A stretch of 64,000 bases of DNA from Haliclona indistincta (lineage: Eukaryota; Porifera; Demospongiae; Haplosclerida; Chalinidae), in contig OZ024789.1 in the NCBI GenBank assembly GCA_964017065.1, forward strand, positions 6,080,191-6,144,190. Direction: 5' to 3'. The notes under the pieces are model-generated. The model saw only the letters and a list, made by a program, of their open reading frames with translations. It searched no databases and was not told the DNA's origin. Both the position numbers and the translations under genes were made by a program. Below are positions 11,820 through 24,211 of the stretch, piece after piece. Each line of letters opens with the position of its first letter. The stretch's first letter is position 1.

Positions 11820-13388
11820 ATGGAAATCTTTCTGCTGTGCCTTACTTTTCTTGTTGCTGGCTTTCATCTAGGAGCTACCCACACCAGTTGTCCAAACTCT
11901 ACTACTAATGGAGACATCAAGCCATTGTACCTGCTGGTATTGCTGCCTAACTATTCACCGGAATCTTTTGAGCGAAATTTTCTAAGTGCTTATATTGCTC
12001 AAGAAGAGATCAACAATCGCAATGAAATCCTTCCTGGCTATCATATTGAGCTGATTAAAGAAAAAATTGATGTTTGCTCATCACCTGAAGCAGGAATTGC
12101 TCTGAACAAGCTGGTTCAACACACAGTCAGTCCACCATGCCGTCCTGTTGTTGCAGTCATGGGATTGGATTGCTCATCGCATACTGCAATTCTATCTCCT
12201 GTGGCTGGTCATGAAGGGATTAATCTCATACAACTGTCCAAAGCGTCTTCTCCAATATTTGAAGTTCACAACAGTCGATTTCCTCACTTGTGGCGGTTCG
12301 TAGGAGCAGCCACTGTCTACTCTGACACAGTACTAGCCATAATCGATCAGTTCAACTGGACAAGAGTAGGTATAGTCTATGGTGTGGACTCATCATTGTA
12401 CTCAGAGCTTGCTAAAGATATAGAACAGAGAATCAAACAATCAGGTAACAAGTCGGTAGCATTCAACTTGGGAATAAGAGGAACTAAACCGTATTATCTA
12501 GATGCAGTGATTTCAAACATCAAGTCTACAGAAACAGGTGTACTTGTAAAACTGCTTGATCTACAACAGACATGTAACTTACTATCCCTTGCTTATCGTC
12601 AAGGGCTGGTCTTTCCACACTACACATGGATACATATGGTAACACACCCAATATGGTTGGTCATTACTTGTGGCAAGGTACACAACAAAGCTGTGCTTGG
12701 ACACATTTTTCTTAGTTTTGAAGCTACGGCAAGCAATGAAAACACCTATCTTGTCTCAAATAGAACAAATTCAGAATACTGGACAAAGTATCGCACTGTA
12801 TATGAAACTCAGATAAGACCACTTTTTAACAACACTCCTCCTCATTTATTCATAGAGGCAAACAACTATGATCAAGTATGGGCTATAGCACTGGCTTTGA
12901 ATAATTCTCTCTCAGAACTAAAGAACAGAAACCTCTCCATTGATAACTACACTATTGGACAGCCTGAGATCACTGCTGTGATTGAAAAGAATTTGAAGAA
13001 TCTGAACTTTCAAGGAGCTAGTGGTTTGATTGAATTTAATAAATATCACAGTCTAAACACTCCAATGGAAGTGTTCTGGATACTAGACAATAATACTTAC
13101 AGACAAGTTGGTATGTACAATCCTCTTCATCCGTTTGACTTTCATGTCAATATAAACTCTAGTGATCTTCCAAGTGACACAGTACCTCGAGTGTATGAGT
13201 ACATTCTTATCCCTCTCCCTGTGGCCATTGTGTTGTACATTCTCACTGGTGGTGTCATAATCTTCACTACAAAACAACTCATCCTTTACCTCTGCTACAG
13301 ACGTCATAAGGTTATCATGGCCACCAGTCCCTTACTCAGCCTGCTCATGTTTGCTGGATGCTACCTGTTTTGTGCTGCTGCTATTCAA
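11820..13388 (+). CDS. Class C GPCR, GABA-B-receptor-like (3' end lost in the assembly gap)
   Basis: A 523-codon open stretch before the gap. It has a signal peptide (MEIFLLCLTFLVAG), then an extracellular Venus-flytrap ligand-binding domain of roughly residues 35-440 with family landmarks such as VVAVMGLDCSSHTAILSPVA, FPHLWRF and FNWTRVGIVYG, and several N-glycosylation sequons. Next come a first membrane helix (ILIPLPVAIVLYILTGGVII) and a second (LLSLLMFAGCYLFCAAAIQ), where the N run begins. Family knowledge: class C receptors bind small ligands such as GABA or glutamate with this domain and signal through G proteins. No cysteine-rich domain precedes the first helix, which favours GABA-B-like over mGluR-like. 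The remaining five helices are not found after the gap. No introns are seen. The true ligand cannot be inferred. Confidence 0.85.
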
Positions 13389-13588
13389 NNNNNNNNNNNN
13401 NNNNNNNNNNNNNNNNNNNNNNNNNNNNNNNNNNNNNNNNNNNNNNNNNNNNNNNNNNNNNNNNNNNNNNNNNNNNNNNNNNNNNNNNNNNNNNNNNNNN
13501 NNNNNNNNNNNNNNNNNNNNNNNNNNNNNNNNNNNNNNNNNNNNNNNNNNNNNNNNNNNNNNNNNNNNNNNNNNNNNNNNNNNNNNNN
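13389..13588. other. Assembly gap (200 N)
   Basis: A run of exactly 200 N, so the length is nominal. It separates the receptor coding sequence from a 102-bp tandem repeat and probably hides more repeat units plus the receptor 3' end. Confidence 0.99.
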
Positions 13589-13995
13589 AGCATTCTTACC
13601 CATCATGTCTACCAGATTAGTATGCAACTTACTGCACTTAGTCTCAAGATCACTCTGAAATGGAATTTTCTTCATTTCAGTGCTGTCAAAGCATCCTTAG
13701 ACATCAGGTCTACCAGATTAGTATGCAACTTACTGCACTTTAGCCTCAAGATCACTCTGAATTGGAATTTTCTTCATTTCAGTGCTGTCACAGCATTCTT
13801 ACCCATCAAGTCTACCAGATTAGTATGCAACTTACTGCACTTTAGCCTCAAGATCACTATTAAATACCATTTCCTTCAATTCAGTGCTGTCACAGCATCC
13901 TTAGACATCAAGTCTACCAGATTAGTATTTAACTTACTACACTTTAGTCTCAAGATCACTATGAAATGGCATTTAACTATGACTTTTAAACTACT
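13589..13995 (-). repeat. 102-bp tandem repeat with exon/intron-like structure
   Basis: Units start at about 13,590, 13,691, 13,793 and 13,895 (spacing 101, 102, 102), with a decayed partial unit at the left end on the minus strand. Read on the minus strand, each good unit splits into 51 nt that can encode a 17-residue repeat (about TEMKKIPIQSDLEAKVH) and 51 nt that look like a minimal intron: gtaagt donor, tactaat branch-point-like motif, and gtgacag acceptor. The unit next to the gap is 1 nt shorter. The unit at 13,930-13,990 has a stop in the would-be exon. Whether it is transcribed is unknown. Confidence 0.6.
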
Positions 13996-15730
13996 CCTAC
14001 AGTCAAGCTACACTTCATCAGCGCTTACCAGGCAAGGTCACTGGAAAAATTTTGCAACTGTTTATTATGATTAGCTCAGGACTATTTCTGTGGATATAGT
14101 ACGATTCATTGTAACAAAATAATCATTGTATTACAATTAGACCATAATGTGTTATGCACTCCTAGTTTGTTCATTGTTTCAATAGTGATACGCACGAAAA
14201 TATATAACTGTAACAAAATTACTAGTCTTGTTGTCTGGGATTAGTAACTACTTAGCTATAATTATCTTCTTGTTACGACTTGCCAGACCATCACTTTTTG
14301 GGTTGCACCTGTGGACATAACACCATCAAACCAAGCAGCACGTTGTCACTCATTATGACAAACCTGATGTTCATTCTCCTAGAACAAAATAGGTGTTTTA
14401 GTAATAACACATGTCCCCTTTCTGATTTTACAAAATTAATGAAAGGCCTGAGAGAGAAAGAGAGAGATGTGATAAATTTCGATAATTTTAAGATGGTTAA
14501 ATCTAGGGCTAAACACAAAAACAGTCAATAATATGAACCAGAGAGCCTATTATGCCTATCACTATTATTATTAGATTATACAAAACCGTCAATATACATG
14601 TACAAGGCCGTAGCCAGGAATTTACGGAGAGGGTTCTTTTTTGTGGCGCAGAGCACTGCTAAAAATTTGGTCTTATTAAAAATCATGATGGCCATGTGAA
14701 TTGATTTTGTGTAATAATTCTCGTGACAGGTCACGTAGGACTACCTATTTTCACTGCAATACTTTCGAGACTGGGCGATTGTCATTCTTCAGAACCCCGT
14801 GAGCGGCGTGTGTCGTTAACAGGAAGACAGAACATTTTTGAGCGAATAATTTATTTCTCTACCCATTTCGCTGCATTCATCCTCCACAATTATTTTTCAT
14901 GTATCAGTAGAACTATTGTAGGTAAAGTGCTTCAGTGGCAATTTTTTGGGTACAAGACAACCTTCTTTTCAGTTTGTGATTACATCATTACAAGTGTGCT
15001 GGTCATGCAAGTAGCCTTGGATGGGTTAACAAGACAAGCATGAAACATCATTCTCTGTCGATCATTAAAGCAGCTGAATGCTATAGAGAGCTATATAGCT
15101 AGCATGCATGCAGGCAGGTGGTCTATAGATCTCATTTACAGGAAAACCAACAACAGTGCTACTCTTAATGCTCCTAATACAATCTGACCATCTCCACCTA
15201 TTGATAGACTCACCAGTTCTACTCAGAGGTGTGCAGGAGCTTGGCATCGGATCTCTAATTCATAAACAAGCTACTATAGTCACATTCAGCCGATTCTAGC
15301 TGAGATTCTTCCTCGTTACAACGCTTTCCATTGTCACACAGAAGTTTAAAAGGCTGGTCCACTTGGCTCGTAGTCAGTAGAAAAGAATGCCAGACACCAG
15401 AAACAACTCGTCGCCAGTTCAGTGAATACAGCAGCCATCTCGCGAGACTGCCATCTTTACTAAAGTAGGCGTGTGCTGGTAGTCTAGTACCGTCCTTATG
15501 TATTATACATGACATTCGTATTATAATATATATTATGGTGATTTTGTACAGTCAAGACCTGGTCATACGCAATGATTTTAACCAGTCATTTCCTGAGTGA
15601 TTTTAGGTGAAGCGGGTGCCTGTGGGATTCTTCGCGTATCGCCTCTTCTTCTACGTATATACCCGGTCTGATCTTGATCTTGATTGTGGTCGCCGTTACA
15701 TGCTGATACTGTGTGACTACCTCTTGAGAT
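13996..15730. other. Region between the repeat and ROCO copy 2; no firm gene
   Basis: No recognisable gene. Near 14,608 ggccgtagccaggaatttac looks transposon-derived. On the minus strand 15,255-15,515 an 86-codon frame starts MSCIIHKDG and faces away from the ROCO start 216 bp further on, so a divergent gene is possible but unsupported by homology. The last 100 bp before 15,731 (tcttgatcttgattgtggtcg) are conserved in ROCO copy 3 and probably form the 5' untranslated region. Confidence 0.4.
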
Positions 15731-18700
15731 ATGGCGACTCCTCAGCGTGAGTATAGGCGTGTTTGTCTAGATACCAACTGTTAGCTAAAATTTTCTTACT
15801 TCACAGCAAACGACAGGTACGAGCCCCAACCTCGTTGTCAACACCAAACCATTCGTGTTGGTAGTAACGTTTACATGTGGGCTGGAGAGGTGGACGGTAT
15901 GCCAGAGGTACACGACAGTCAAGAAAAGAGACGGTTTATATCCTGTGTGGAGGTGTTCCACTCTGAGAGAGGAGACTGGACACGTCAGCCAACAAGTGGA
16001 GCTCCTCCACTGGGAGTGGTGGGATATGGCTGTACTGCAGTGGGTGATGCACTCCACTTCTTTGGTGGATGGTGTAACCATGATGACTGCTATCATAACA
16101 GTATTCACTCATTGAGCACATCATCCCTTCACTGGGTGGAGTTATCACCCACCACATCAGAGGGTGGAGCACCGATGAGAAAGAGAGCCTGTGGTACAAT
16201 AGCATTTAAGGATGGAGAGGAGGACATCTTGTACATAGTAGCAGGGTATGGTCCTACTCCATCATATCATCAGCCTGGAGCACAGTATCCAGCATTTAAT
16301 ATAGATTTTGTCGACTGCAATGAGCAGCACATGTTCTCACTGAGTACAAGTGAGTGATACTGTACATACATGTGCTATAAGTGTTGGAACAGTTTACTAA
16401 TGTATGTAGAGATAGTGCTTGTGTACTAGCTCAGTTTGTCTATCATTATTATCACTATGATAGTAAAAGCATGAGTAATACAAATGTATATTGTACATGT
16501 ACGTTGAACCATTGAGTGGTATTATACCAGTAGTAGTGAGAGATGATGTCATCACCTCTTGCAGGAGAGTGGAGCTCACCAAACATTACTGGAAAGCCTC
16601 CTCCTCCATTGTCCCATTTCACACTTACTCCAGTGGGTGAGAGAAAAGCTGCACTGTTTGGTGGTTATGGTGGATCAAGAGCCTACAGTGATGACCTGTT
16701 GATAGTTGAGCTGAGTAGAGATACTGTGGTGAGTGTTATGAGGATTGTGTGATAGTGTGGGTTATACATTGATCAATGGTTAGACCAACACAAACACTAT
16801 TCTACTGTATACAGTAGAGGACAATAAAAAAATTAACGTATCATTGTCGTTCTACAATAGTCATGCATATTTCTAATAGTCTGAACGGTGAATTCTTCGT
16901 AACAGTACATTTGTATATGAAACCTGGTATTAATGCTATTCATACGATTGAGCAAGTACGCTCCCTGGTACACCTCGTGTCTGTGTTAGATGATTGTGAC
17001 ACCAAGAGTACGTTTACTATGGAAGATACAGCTAAGTGTGGGCTCCGTTGAGCACTAGACAAGCGTCGTCTATCACTAAAACCGAATAGTTCACAATGGA
17101 TAATGCGTTGTAGATCAAAGCAGGAGTGCTGAGTACTGGCTGACTGAGTTTGAAATAGCCTGAATTCAGAAGTAAATAGAAAATGAGATGAATTATTCTT
17201 GTTTCTGGGACAGTAGCAACCTCCGTCCGGGACGTGGGACACAGGCAGAAAATCTGTGACTGTCCTGGATGTTTCAGGACGGTTGACACCTTTGCAAGGT
17301 CGGGCGTAGGGGTGAGCTCAATATTCCGGAATAATTTTGGGAAATTTAAGAAGAATTTTCAAAGCCTCGCCCCAATGTAAATCATAATTCAAAATTTTAT
17401 GTAATACAAGACTAAAGGAGTGTATTTTGACAGACAGTACAGTGCATTACATGTAGAAACATCAATGCTCTTCCAGTACAATGGTCACCAAGCTACAAAT
17501 ACAAGAACTGTGTTGCTGTATTGTGTCAGTTATGATCATAAAAGCTTTCTTTTGAGAATAATAGCAATAATTTTGGGCCCATGCAGTGCATGAGAATAAT
17601 GGGTGGGAAGTTCCGGAAAGAATAATAGGCAGAGTTTGAACAATAATGTGCTCAACCCTAGCTATTGTCGGGCGTTGGCACAATAAAAGACTGGGCGTGT
17701 TGGACCATGCCATTTAGTACACACCAAAGTGCATTATGGCAGCAAATCCTGACCGATCACGAGGTAAAGAGTCTGATTTACAGAATGCATTGATTGGAAT
17801 ATGCCAAAGAGTACTCGAGGTACTCTAGCTGTTCTTGAGCTATAATATTTTAGACGACCTCTGTGACCTCTGTCAATGAAAGAGCAAACCCACAACCATG
17901 CAGCATCAGGAAGCTTGTTTAGATCCTCTAGCAAAGGTAATCCATTACTAGTTGCTTTGATTACATGTAGCTGGAGTACTTTTTGGAATAATCAATGCAT
18001 TCTGTAATTCAGACTCTCAACCCTACGATCGGTCAGGATTTGCTGCCATAATGCACTTTGGTGCATGTGTACTAACTAGAACTAAAGGCATGGTCCGACA
18101 AGCCCAGTCTTGTCTTGTGCTGACACCCAACTGCCTAATAGACCTCAATTAGGATGCACGATCGACCTCGTGTAGTATGATCGATCTAATTTGGTTTGCA
18201 AACCGTCTCGGTCGTTCTGTTACCGGCCTTATTTGATTTGCAACTGACCTCATAAATTATTTGTGCAGTCTCATAAGAGCAACCGAATTTCGACACTAAC
18301 TACACACCATGGTATGAAAACTGTAAATATGCAATCGATTTGCAATCGTAGAAACGACAATGAACGTTTAGTTTTATTGTCCTCTATACTGTACATACAA
18401 ATAGCAGCATATTGTGTATAGTGTAATCACATACACTATTGCTAACACATCATGTTATGTGCTGTGAGCATGTCTGTTATAAAGTGATAGCCCAGGATGA
18501 GTCTGCTCTTCCTCTTACCAGCACTGGACCAGGATCAACAAACCTATCAACCGATCAGTGGAATGGCCTGAGAGGAGAGATTGTCATGCTACCACATGTG
18601 TGAGTGGTCCACTACTAGTGATAGTGGGAGGGATCAGTGAGCGGAATACTATATGCAGTGACTGTTGGATTGGTGACCTCACTACAAACCAGTGGAAGAA

Positions 18701-21700
18701 GGTATAGTGTCTGTATCTTAGACACTTTCAAGATTGGTTTTGTATACATTCTTCAGCTGACCCCTGACTCTGACTCTGTGACTGAACGATGCTGTCACTC
18801 ACTTTCTGCTCTACAACTATCACCACACAGTGTGTTGCTGGTAATATTTGGTGGATGGAGATCACTTGATTCTCATAAACTATCCCACACTGCCCTCATT
18901 GAATTGAGTGAGTACTATATCAATGTATTGTCCATGCAGTACAGCAGCTATAGTGACAGACATGCACTGGGCAGTGGTACAGGTGTACTGCTGACATAAC
19001 AGCTCCTTTCTCCCATGCAGTCCTGCAGGAAGATGGCGGGCAGTGGGTGGTGGGTAGGATATTAGAGGGAGCAGCCTTGGAAGACAAGAGAATGTACCAG
19101 CAGATGTACCGGGAGATGATACAATACAATGGTCAGTTCAAATATTTATTTACACCTGTAGAGAAAAGCATTTTTTATGCTTTTTCAGATGCCAAGGCGT
19201 CACTGGGAGTAACAGTCATCATGAATATCACCAACATTGGTACCCAGGGCTATCCCGGCACAGGAAAAACATCAATTCTCGACCTTGCCATGGGAAAAGA
19301 GCCAGCCCCTCAAAGGAACAGTACCGGCTGTATTGATCCACCCTCTCGCTACATGCTGATCAATAGTGAAGCTGATTCCAGTGCAGCACAAGTGGAGTGG
19401 GAGAACGTCACTACAGACAAGATGTTTGAAATGGTTTGTGGAGCAGTAAAGAAGACCATTTTGGAAAGTCCATTGGACAAGGCTCTGGTCCATTCAGACA
19501 AGCCTGCAGCAGCATTACCAGTAGCAATAGACACTAGCTCAGTTGCTGCAAACGACACTGCTGCAGAGTATGACCCAACTCCTGTTGGCAATGAACTGGT
19601 CCCTCCCACACCAGCAGCAGTAGCAGGCAGTGCTAATCAGATACCAGCAGCAACTGAGCCTTCTCTTGATCCTTATTCTCCAGTGGCTAACGTTGGCTTT
19701 ACTTGGTTTCCTGATCTGCTCAAAGAACTGTACAGCAGCAGAAGTTCTGGTGTAATCTTCAACTCCCACTGGATGATGGTGACTGATTGTGGTGGCCAAC
19801 CACCATTTCTGGATGCAGCCGCTCTTTTCCTTCAAAACAGCTGTCTTCAAATCTTTCCTCTCAAACTCAACGAGCCCTTGAGCAAAATAGCAGACTTTTC
19901 TTATTTCTTTAGTGGCAAGTCTGCCAACTGTGATCAATTTGATGTAGTGTTGAACAATCAACAGATAATGGAGACTCTAGCCAAGTCTACAGCTTCTATT
20001 CAGCCGCCATACACACCGTCAGCAACTGAGTGTCCAAAGGGAGTTAAATTCACAATTGTGGGCACATTTGAAGATGAAGCACACCATTGCAGTGAAACAG
20101 TAGCAGAGAAAGAGACGATTCTCAAACAAGTCCTCGAACCGTACAAAGCATTCCGAGTGCAGCTGGGTAGCAAGGTGATCCTGCCTATCAATGCCGTCGC
20201 CATGGACACCGAGACCAAGAAGGAGCGGACAGAGTCAGCAAAGAAACTTCGACGACTATTGAAAAAGGCAAACGTGACAATGAAAGTAGAGGTAAAGCTG
20301 CGCTGGTTTGGGTTTCTCCTGAGCATGCTGACTATAGCTGAGAAGGATGGTAAAGCCATACTCACACTTAGTGAGTGCTATAGACTCGGAGACTCTCTTG
20401 AGATGGACGAATCAGAGACCATGAAAGCAATCCAGTTTTTCAACGATATCAGCCTCATCATGCATTTTGATACTCCGAAGCTCAGAGACTCTGTCATCAT
20501 CGACACCAAACCAGTGCTCAACAAGCTCTCTCGACTAATCACTATCTCGTTTCTGGATGAAGATTTCCTTGCCGAGCACTACGAGGACATTGTCCTTTCT
20601 GACGGAGCCAAGGAACTACTCCAGCACCACGGGCGCTTCACCCGGTCCACACTAGAGTCATGTGTTGAGTTCTCTGAGTCCATTCCATCGCAAGTCTTTG
20701 TGGACATTTTAGAGCACGTAAAGATAGTGGCTGCGATTGACCAAACATCAGAGTATTTTATGCCTTGCGCTCTACCCTATGCTACTGAAATGCCTGACTC
20801 CTCCCACCCATGGGTGATTAGACTGAGAGTAAGACGAGGGGTCGATGAAGATTATGTTCCTATCCCAGTGGGTTATCTACCAGCCATTCTAGTCTTCCTT
20901 CTCACTATGTTCCACGATCAATTTTCTTTAAATCGACGCAAGCGACAATATCGAAATGTGATTAAGTTGTGTTACAAGCCTGGAGGAGTGGTCTGTTTAG
21001 TGGAGCGCCATCTTCAACTGGAGGTACACTATTCTTGCTGTGACCGACTTCAGCAAGAGTGCATGAACATTCGAAATCATGTTTTGGAGTCGATACGTTT
21101 GACAGAAGAAAAGCTCCACATCAGAGAAGGTGCCATCACCAAGGTGGACTCTTTCCTATGCTCCTGTGGTGAGGGCAGCAGGGCCCAGCACATCTGTGCC
21201 TACAACCCTGAGACACAGATTGTGGAATGTGAGGAGTCAAGAGAAGTGTTTGCATTGGAAGCTCATCATCAGCTGTGGCTAGGTGTGTTGTGATGTAGTC
21301 TCTGATGATCATGTGATAATTGTATTGATGTAGGAGCAGCAATGGAGAGCACTGCACACTCTATTCACTGCAGTGACGACACCAGTGACAGTCATGAGCT
21401 ACCACCACTAGCAGCAGCAGAAGGTGAGCACTGTATACTGGTGTGGCTAGGTCAACCTCAGCTGGTATTATGTGGTATCATGATAATACAGAGAGTGTGT
21501 GATCATGATCAGCTTGTGATGATGGATAGTGACTAGTAAACAGTGTTTACACTAGTAGTCATGTATTATTAGGTACTGTATTACCATATATGGTTGGTAA
21601 ACATGTAATGTGTTTGTATGTACTACCACTATCTCTTACTATACTAACAGTGGTTTATCACAACAGCTCTCTCATGTCATAGTTTGTATTCTAGTGTTGC

Positions 21701-22221
21701 TCCATTACTCAGTATTTTCCATTATACATTGTATTGTATTGCATGCTTGATAGTAGTATATCTCTCAGTTTGGTATTAGTGACTGTGTGTCAGTGGTTCA
21801 GTGTTAGATCATCTTGTGTGACTATAATACCATCTTGTGTGTGTAGGTGCCACACCCACACTACTGGATCTTATGGCAATAAAGGGAGCTGATGGTGAAC
21901 CACTGAGAGTCATTGAAACTATTGCTGCTGGTAACTACAAGATGTTTGGAATGTATCTCCTACAAGACAAGAATGGAACAATGGTTGATCTTATCGAGAA
22001 GGACCATATCATCAGAGGTGCTGCGAGTGTCACACAAGCCATCCTCAAGAAATGGCTGACAAGTGATGCACCTACTCGTACATATCAACACTTGATAGAG
22101 TGTCTCAGACAGTCTGAACTGGGTGCACTTGCTGAGCTCATTGAAAACACAACACAGAGGTATGATACCATCACTCACTCACTCATGCACTCACTCACTT
22201 GTTCATCTCTTTCTCAGATAA
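15731..22221 (+). CDS. Kelch-Roc-COR-death (ROCO-family) protein, copy 2, complete
   Basis: Ten exons: 15,731-15,746, 15,807-16,349, 16,565-16,728, 18,522-18,701, 18,757-18,907, 19,021-19,131, 19,189-21,282, 21,334-21,423, 21,847-22,159 and 22,218-22,221. They join in frame to 1,221 residues with GT-AG introns throughout. Residues 6-388 are kelch repeats, with glycine pairs in LHFFGGW, ALFGGYGG, VIVGGIS and VIFGGW. A Roc-like GTPase follows: P-loop GYPGTGKT at 409-416, G3 DCGGQ at 588-592, G4-like GTFED at 680-684. A COR-like region spans about 700-1,090 and a death domain about 1,117-1,215. Start ATGGCGACTCC is the first in-frame ATG and is conserved in copy 3. ROCO proteins are dimeric GTPase scaffolds; death domains recruit partners by homotypic contact. 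The G4 motif departs from TKxD but resembles the GTHxD form of Roc domains. An AAA-type ATPase reading is less likely given DxxGQ. Confidence 0.85.
17666..18131. mobile_element. Inverted-repeat element in ROCO copy 2 intron
   Basis: Arms of about 130 bp (ggaccatgccatttagtaca near 17,702 and its partner near 18,070) enclose a 170-bp centre. ROCO copy 3 keeps only one arm plus a deletion (45,510-45,780), so the element predates the duplication and decayed there. Open frames inside, such as 17,734-17,934 on minus, are not supported as genes. Confidence 0.6.
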
Positions 22222-24211
22222 AGCTGTTCAGTGTCAGATCATTTCATTGTATACCAGCGGGACTGTTAGCAGTACTGATGTGTGAATCAAGACACATGTA
22301 CAATATAACTGTTGTCCATGCAACTATTGCAGTTACCACTTTTTGCAATTTCATCAATTTGATTGTTATTGTGAAAGTTAGTTGGTGTAAGTTCATACTC
22401 CTCACAGCAATCTAGATCAACAACAATTCCCGCGCATTTTTCGTAATGGTAATGTTAGCCTAGTCTCGCCCGGACACGCCTATCCAGCATGGTACAGCTA
22501 ATCGTTTTCCATCTCTCTACTACTGTACTCTAATATCTACCACAAGGAGATAAAGATACATATCCTTCTTCACAATATATGATCTCTCAAGGCGGGTTTA
22601 GCGGCACAGCAGCTAGCTCATGCATATGAGAACTCTTAAGTCTTTTTTTACAATTCAATTCAAATTTGAGTTTTACAGAACAGAGGTAAAGTGAAAACTG
22701 AAAATGCAAAGAGCAGAAAGAGTGAGGCAGTTCTGAGGGGATCTATAGTAATAATTGCTATTAACCCCCCTAAAAACTAGCTAGTATAGGAGGAAGATTT
22801 AACGCTAACAGGTAGATGGCTACATTTGAAACAAGGACAAACATGGAAGGAACAGGGCAGAGAAGGGTAAAAAATAGACCAAAAATATTGCTTAATTTGC
22901 TGTTTGATAGAGAAAAGAGAATGATAAGTCAATAAGGGGAAGAGAGTTCCAAATGCGGATCAACCTGCAAATATAGAATGATGCGAAGAAGAAGTGGAGC
23001 TGAACTTGTGTTCTAGCTAGTTTGGCAGCTGAACAGGATCTGGTAGAAGAAGTGGAGAAACTGAATGAGATGAATTCTTTGACAGCAAATTAAGCTAAGG
23101 AAACTTGAGGCACTTGACAAACAATAAGACATCGAACAGTTCATATAGGAACATTAAGGAGAACTAGTTGAGGGATATCAACCTGGTTTTGTAGTCTGCA
23201 GAGAAGTCATTCAAATAAATATTAGTAGCCCGCCTCTGAGTTATCTCTAAGAAAATAATGTCTTTAACCAGGTGGGTGGGGTCTCCAGATTTGACAACAG
23301 TAAGTAAGTTGGGATCGGACAAGTGAAAGATATAGAGGTGTCAGGAGGGATCGAAGCAACATACAAGATCAGTCTCGTTTGAACTACGTACGTTATGTAT
23401 AGTAATCTGTAGCTATAGCTTGTTTAAATTTTGTACTCTCCGCTCTCTGTACATGTATGTGTTGCCTTCTCTGCTGAAACACTATACCTCAGAAAATCTA
23501 CTAGGCACGAGATCCATCACAGTATCATCAGGTACGCTTGCCTCTCTTTCTGTCTGCAGGCTATAGTCTTTGTTGACTTTTTGTTGTTGTTAGCATGCAT
23601 CATATTTTTTACTTTTGTTGTTGTTGTTCTTTTTGTATAATTTTTGTTTTTAGTTAGTATAGTTCTATAATTATTATGAACATTGTATTATTGTAACTAC
23701 TATTTCTTTTATTCTTTCCTACACCTTAGTGCTACTGCTTATTATCACTTTAATAATATTAATTTGTGTTTTAACCTTGTCCAAATGATTGTACCAGTGT
23801 TCTCTCCAGGATTGAACATTCTAGTGGTGCAGGCACACACATTAGCCAAAATAATAGCACTTTTAGAATGGGTAGAGTCTGTAACTATGATTTCAAGCAC
23901 AAAATAACCCCAAAATAGAGTATATTCTTGAGAATTCAGGTGGTGCATTACCATAATCAAGTGGTACAGCACCGCTCAAACACAGACTAACGAAAACACT
24001 GGATTGTACCCACTTTATTATTGTGAGACATACCTTTGCCATTAATAATAATTTTTACTGAAAAAAGAAAAACATTCACTCGTCTAATCTACAATGTAAG
24101 CAGTGCAACGATCAATTTTAGTCAAGTATAACACAGTTGACTGTAACCCTAGTAACTAAAATGTAACACGACTACGTACAAAGCACAATAGACCAAAACA
24201 GCAAATCATGT
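22222..24211. other. Convergent intergenic region, block 2
   Basis: Homologous to 4,151-5,624 and to 54,789-56,194. It has no gene. The ROCO 3' untranslated sequence and the CapZ alpha 3' flank lie here, with short poly-T and GTT-rich tracts near 23,570-23,650. It carries one clear hAT-type MITE, listed separately. Confidence 0.6.
23795..24001. mobile_element. hAT-type MITE with 8-bp target duplication
   Basis: Ends CAGTGTT and AACACTG form short inverted termini, and gattgtac is duplicated on both sides (23,787-23,794 and 24,002-24,009). Block 1 has a single gattgtac at the same place (near 5,420), a true empty site. Eight-bp duplications with CAGTG ends are typical of hAT elements. Block 3 has a left-truncated copy ending near 55,999. 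No coding capacity. Confidence 0.85.

Noticed and set aside
14608..14650. LINE or SINE 3' end (ggccgtagccaggaattt)
   Set aside because: The motif resembles invertebrate repeats, but one short match without structure is not enough to call an element.
20000..20365. Minus-strand frame of 121 codons opposite ROCO copy 2
   Set aside because: Shadow of the long COR exon; the analogous frame is shorter in copy 3 and has no recognised domain.
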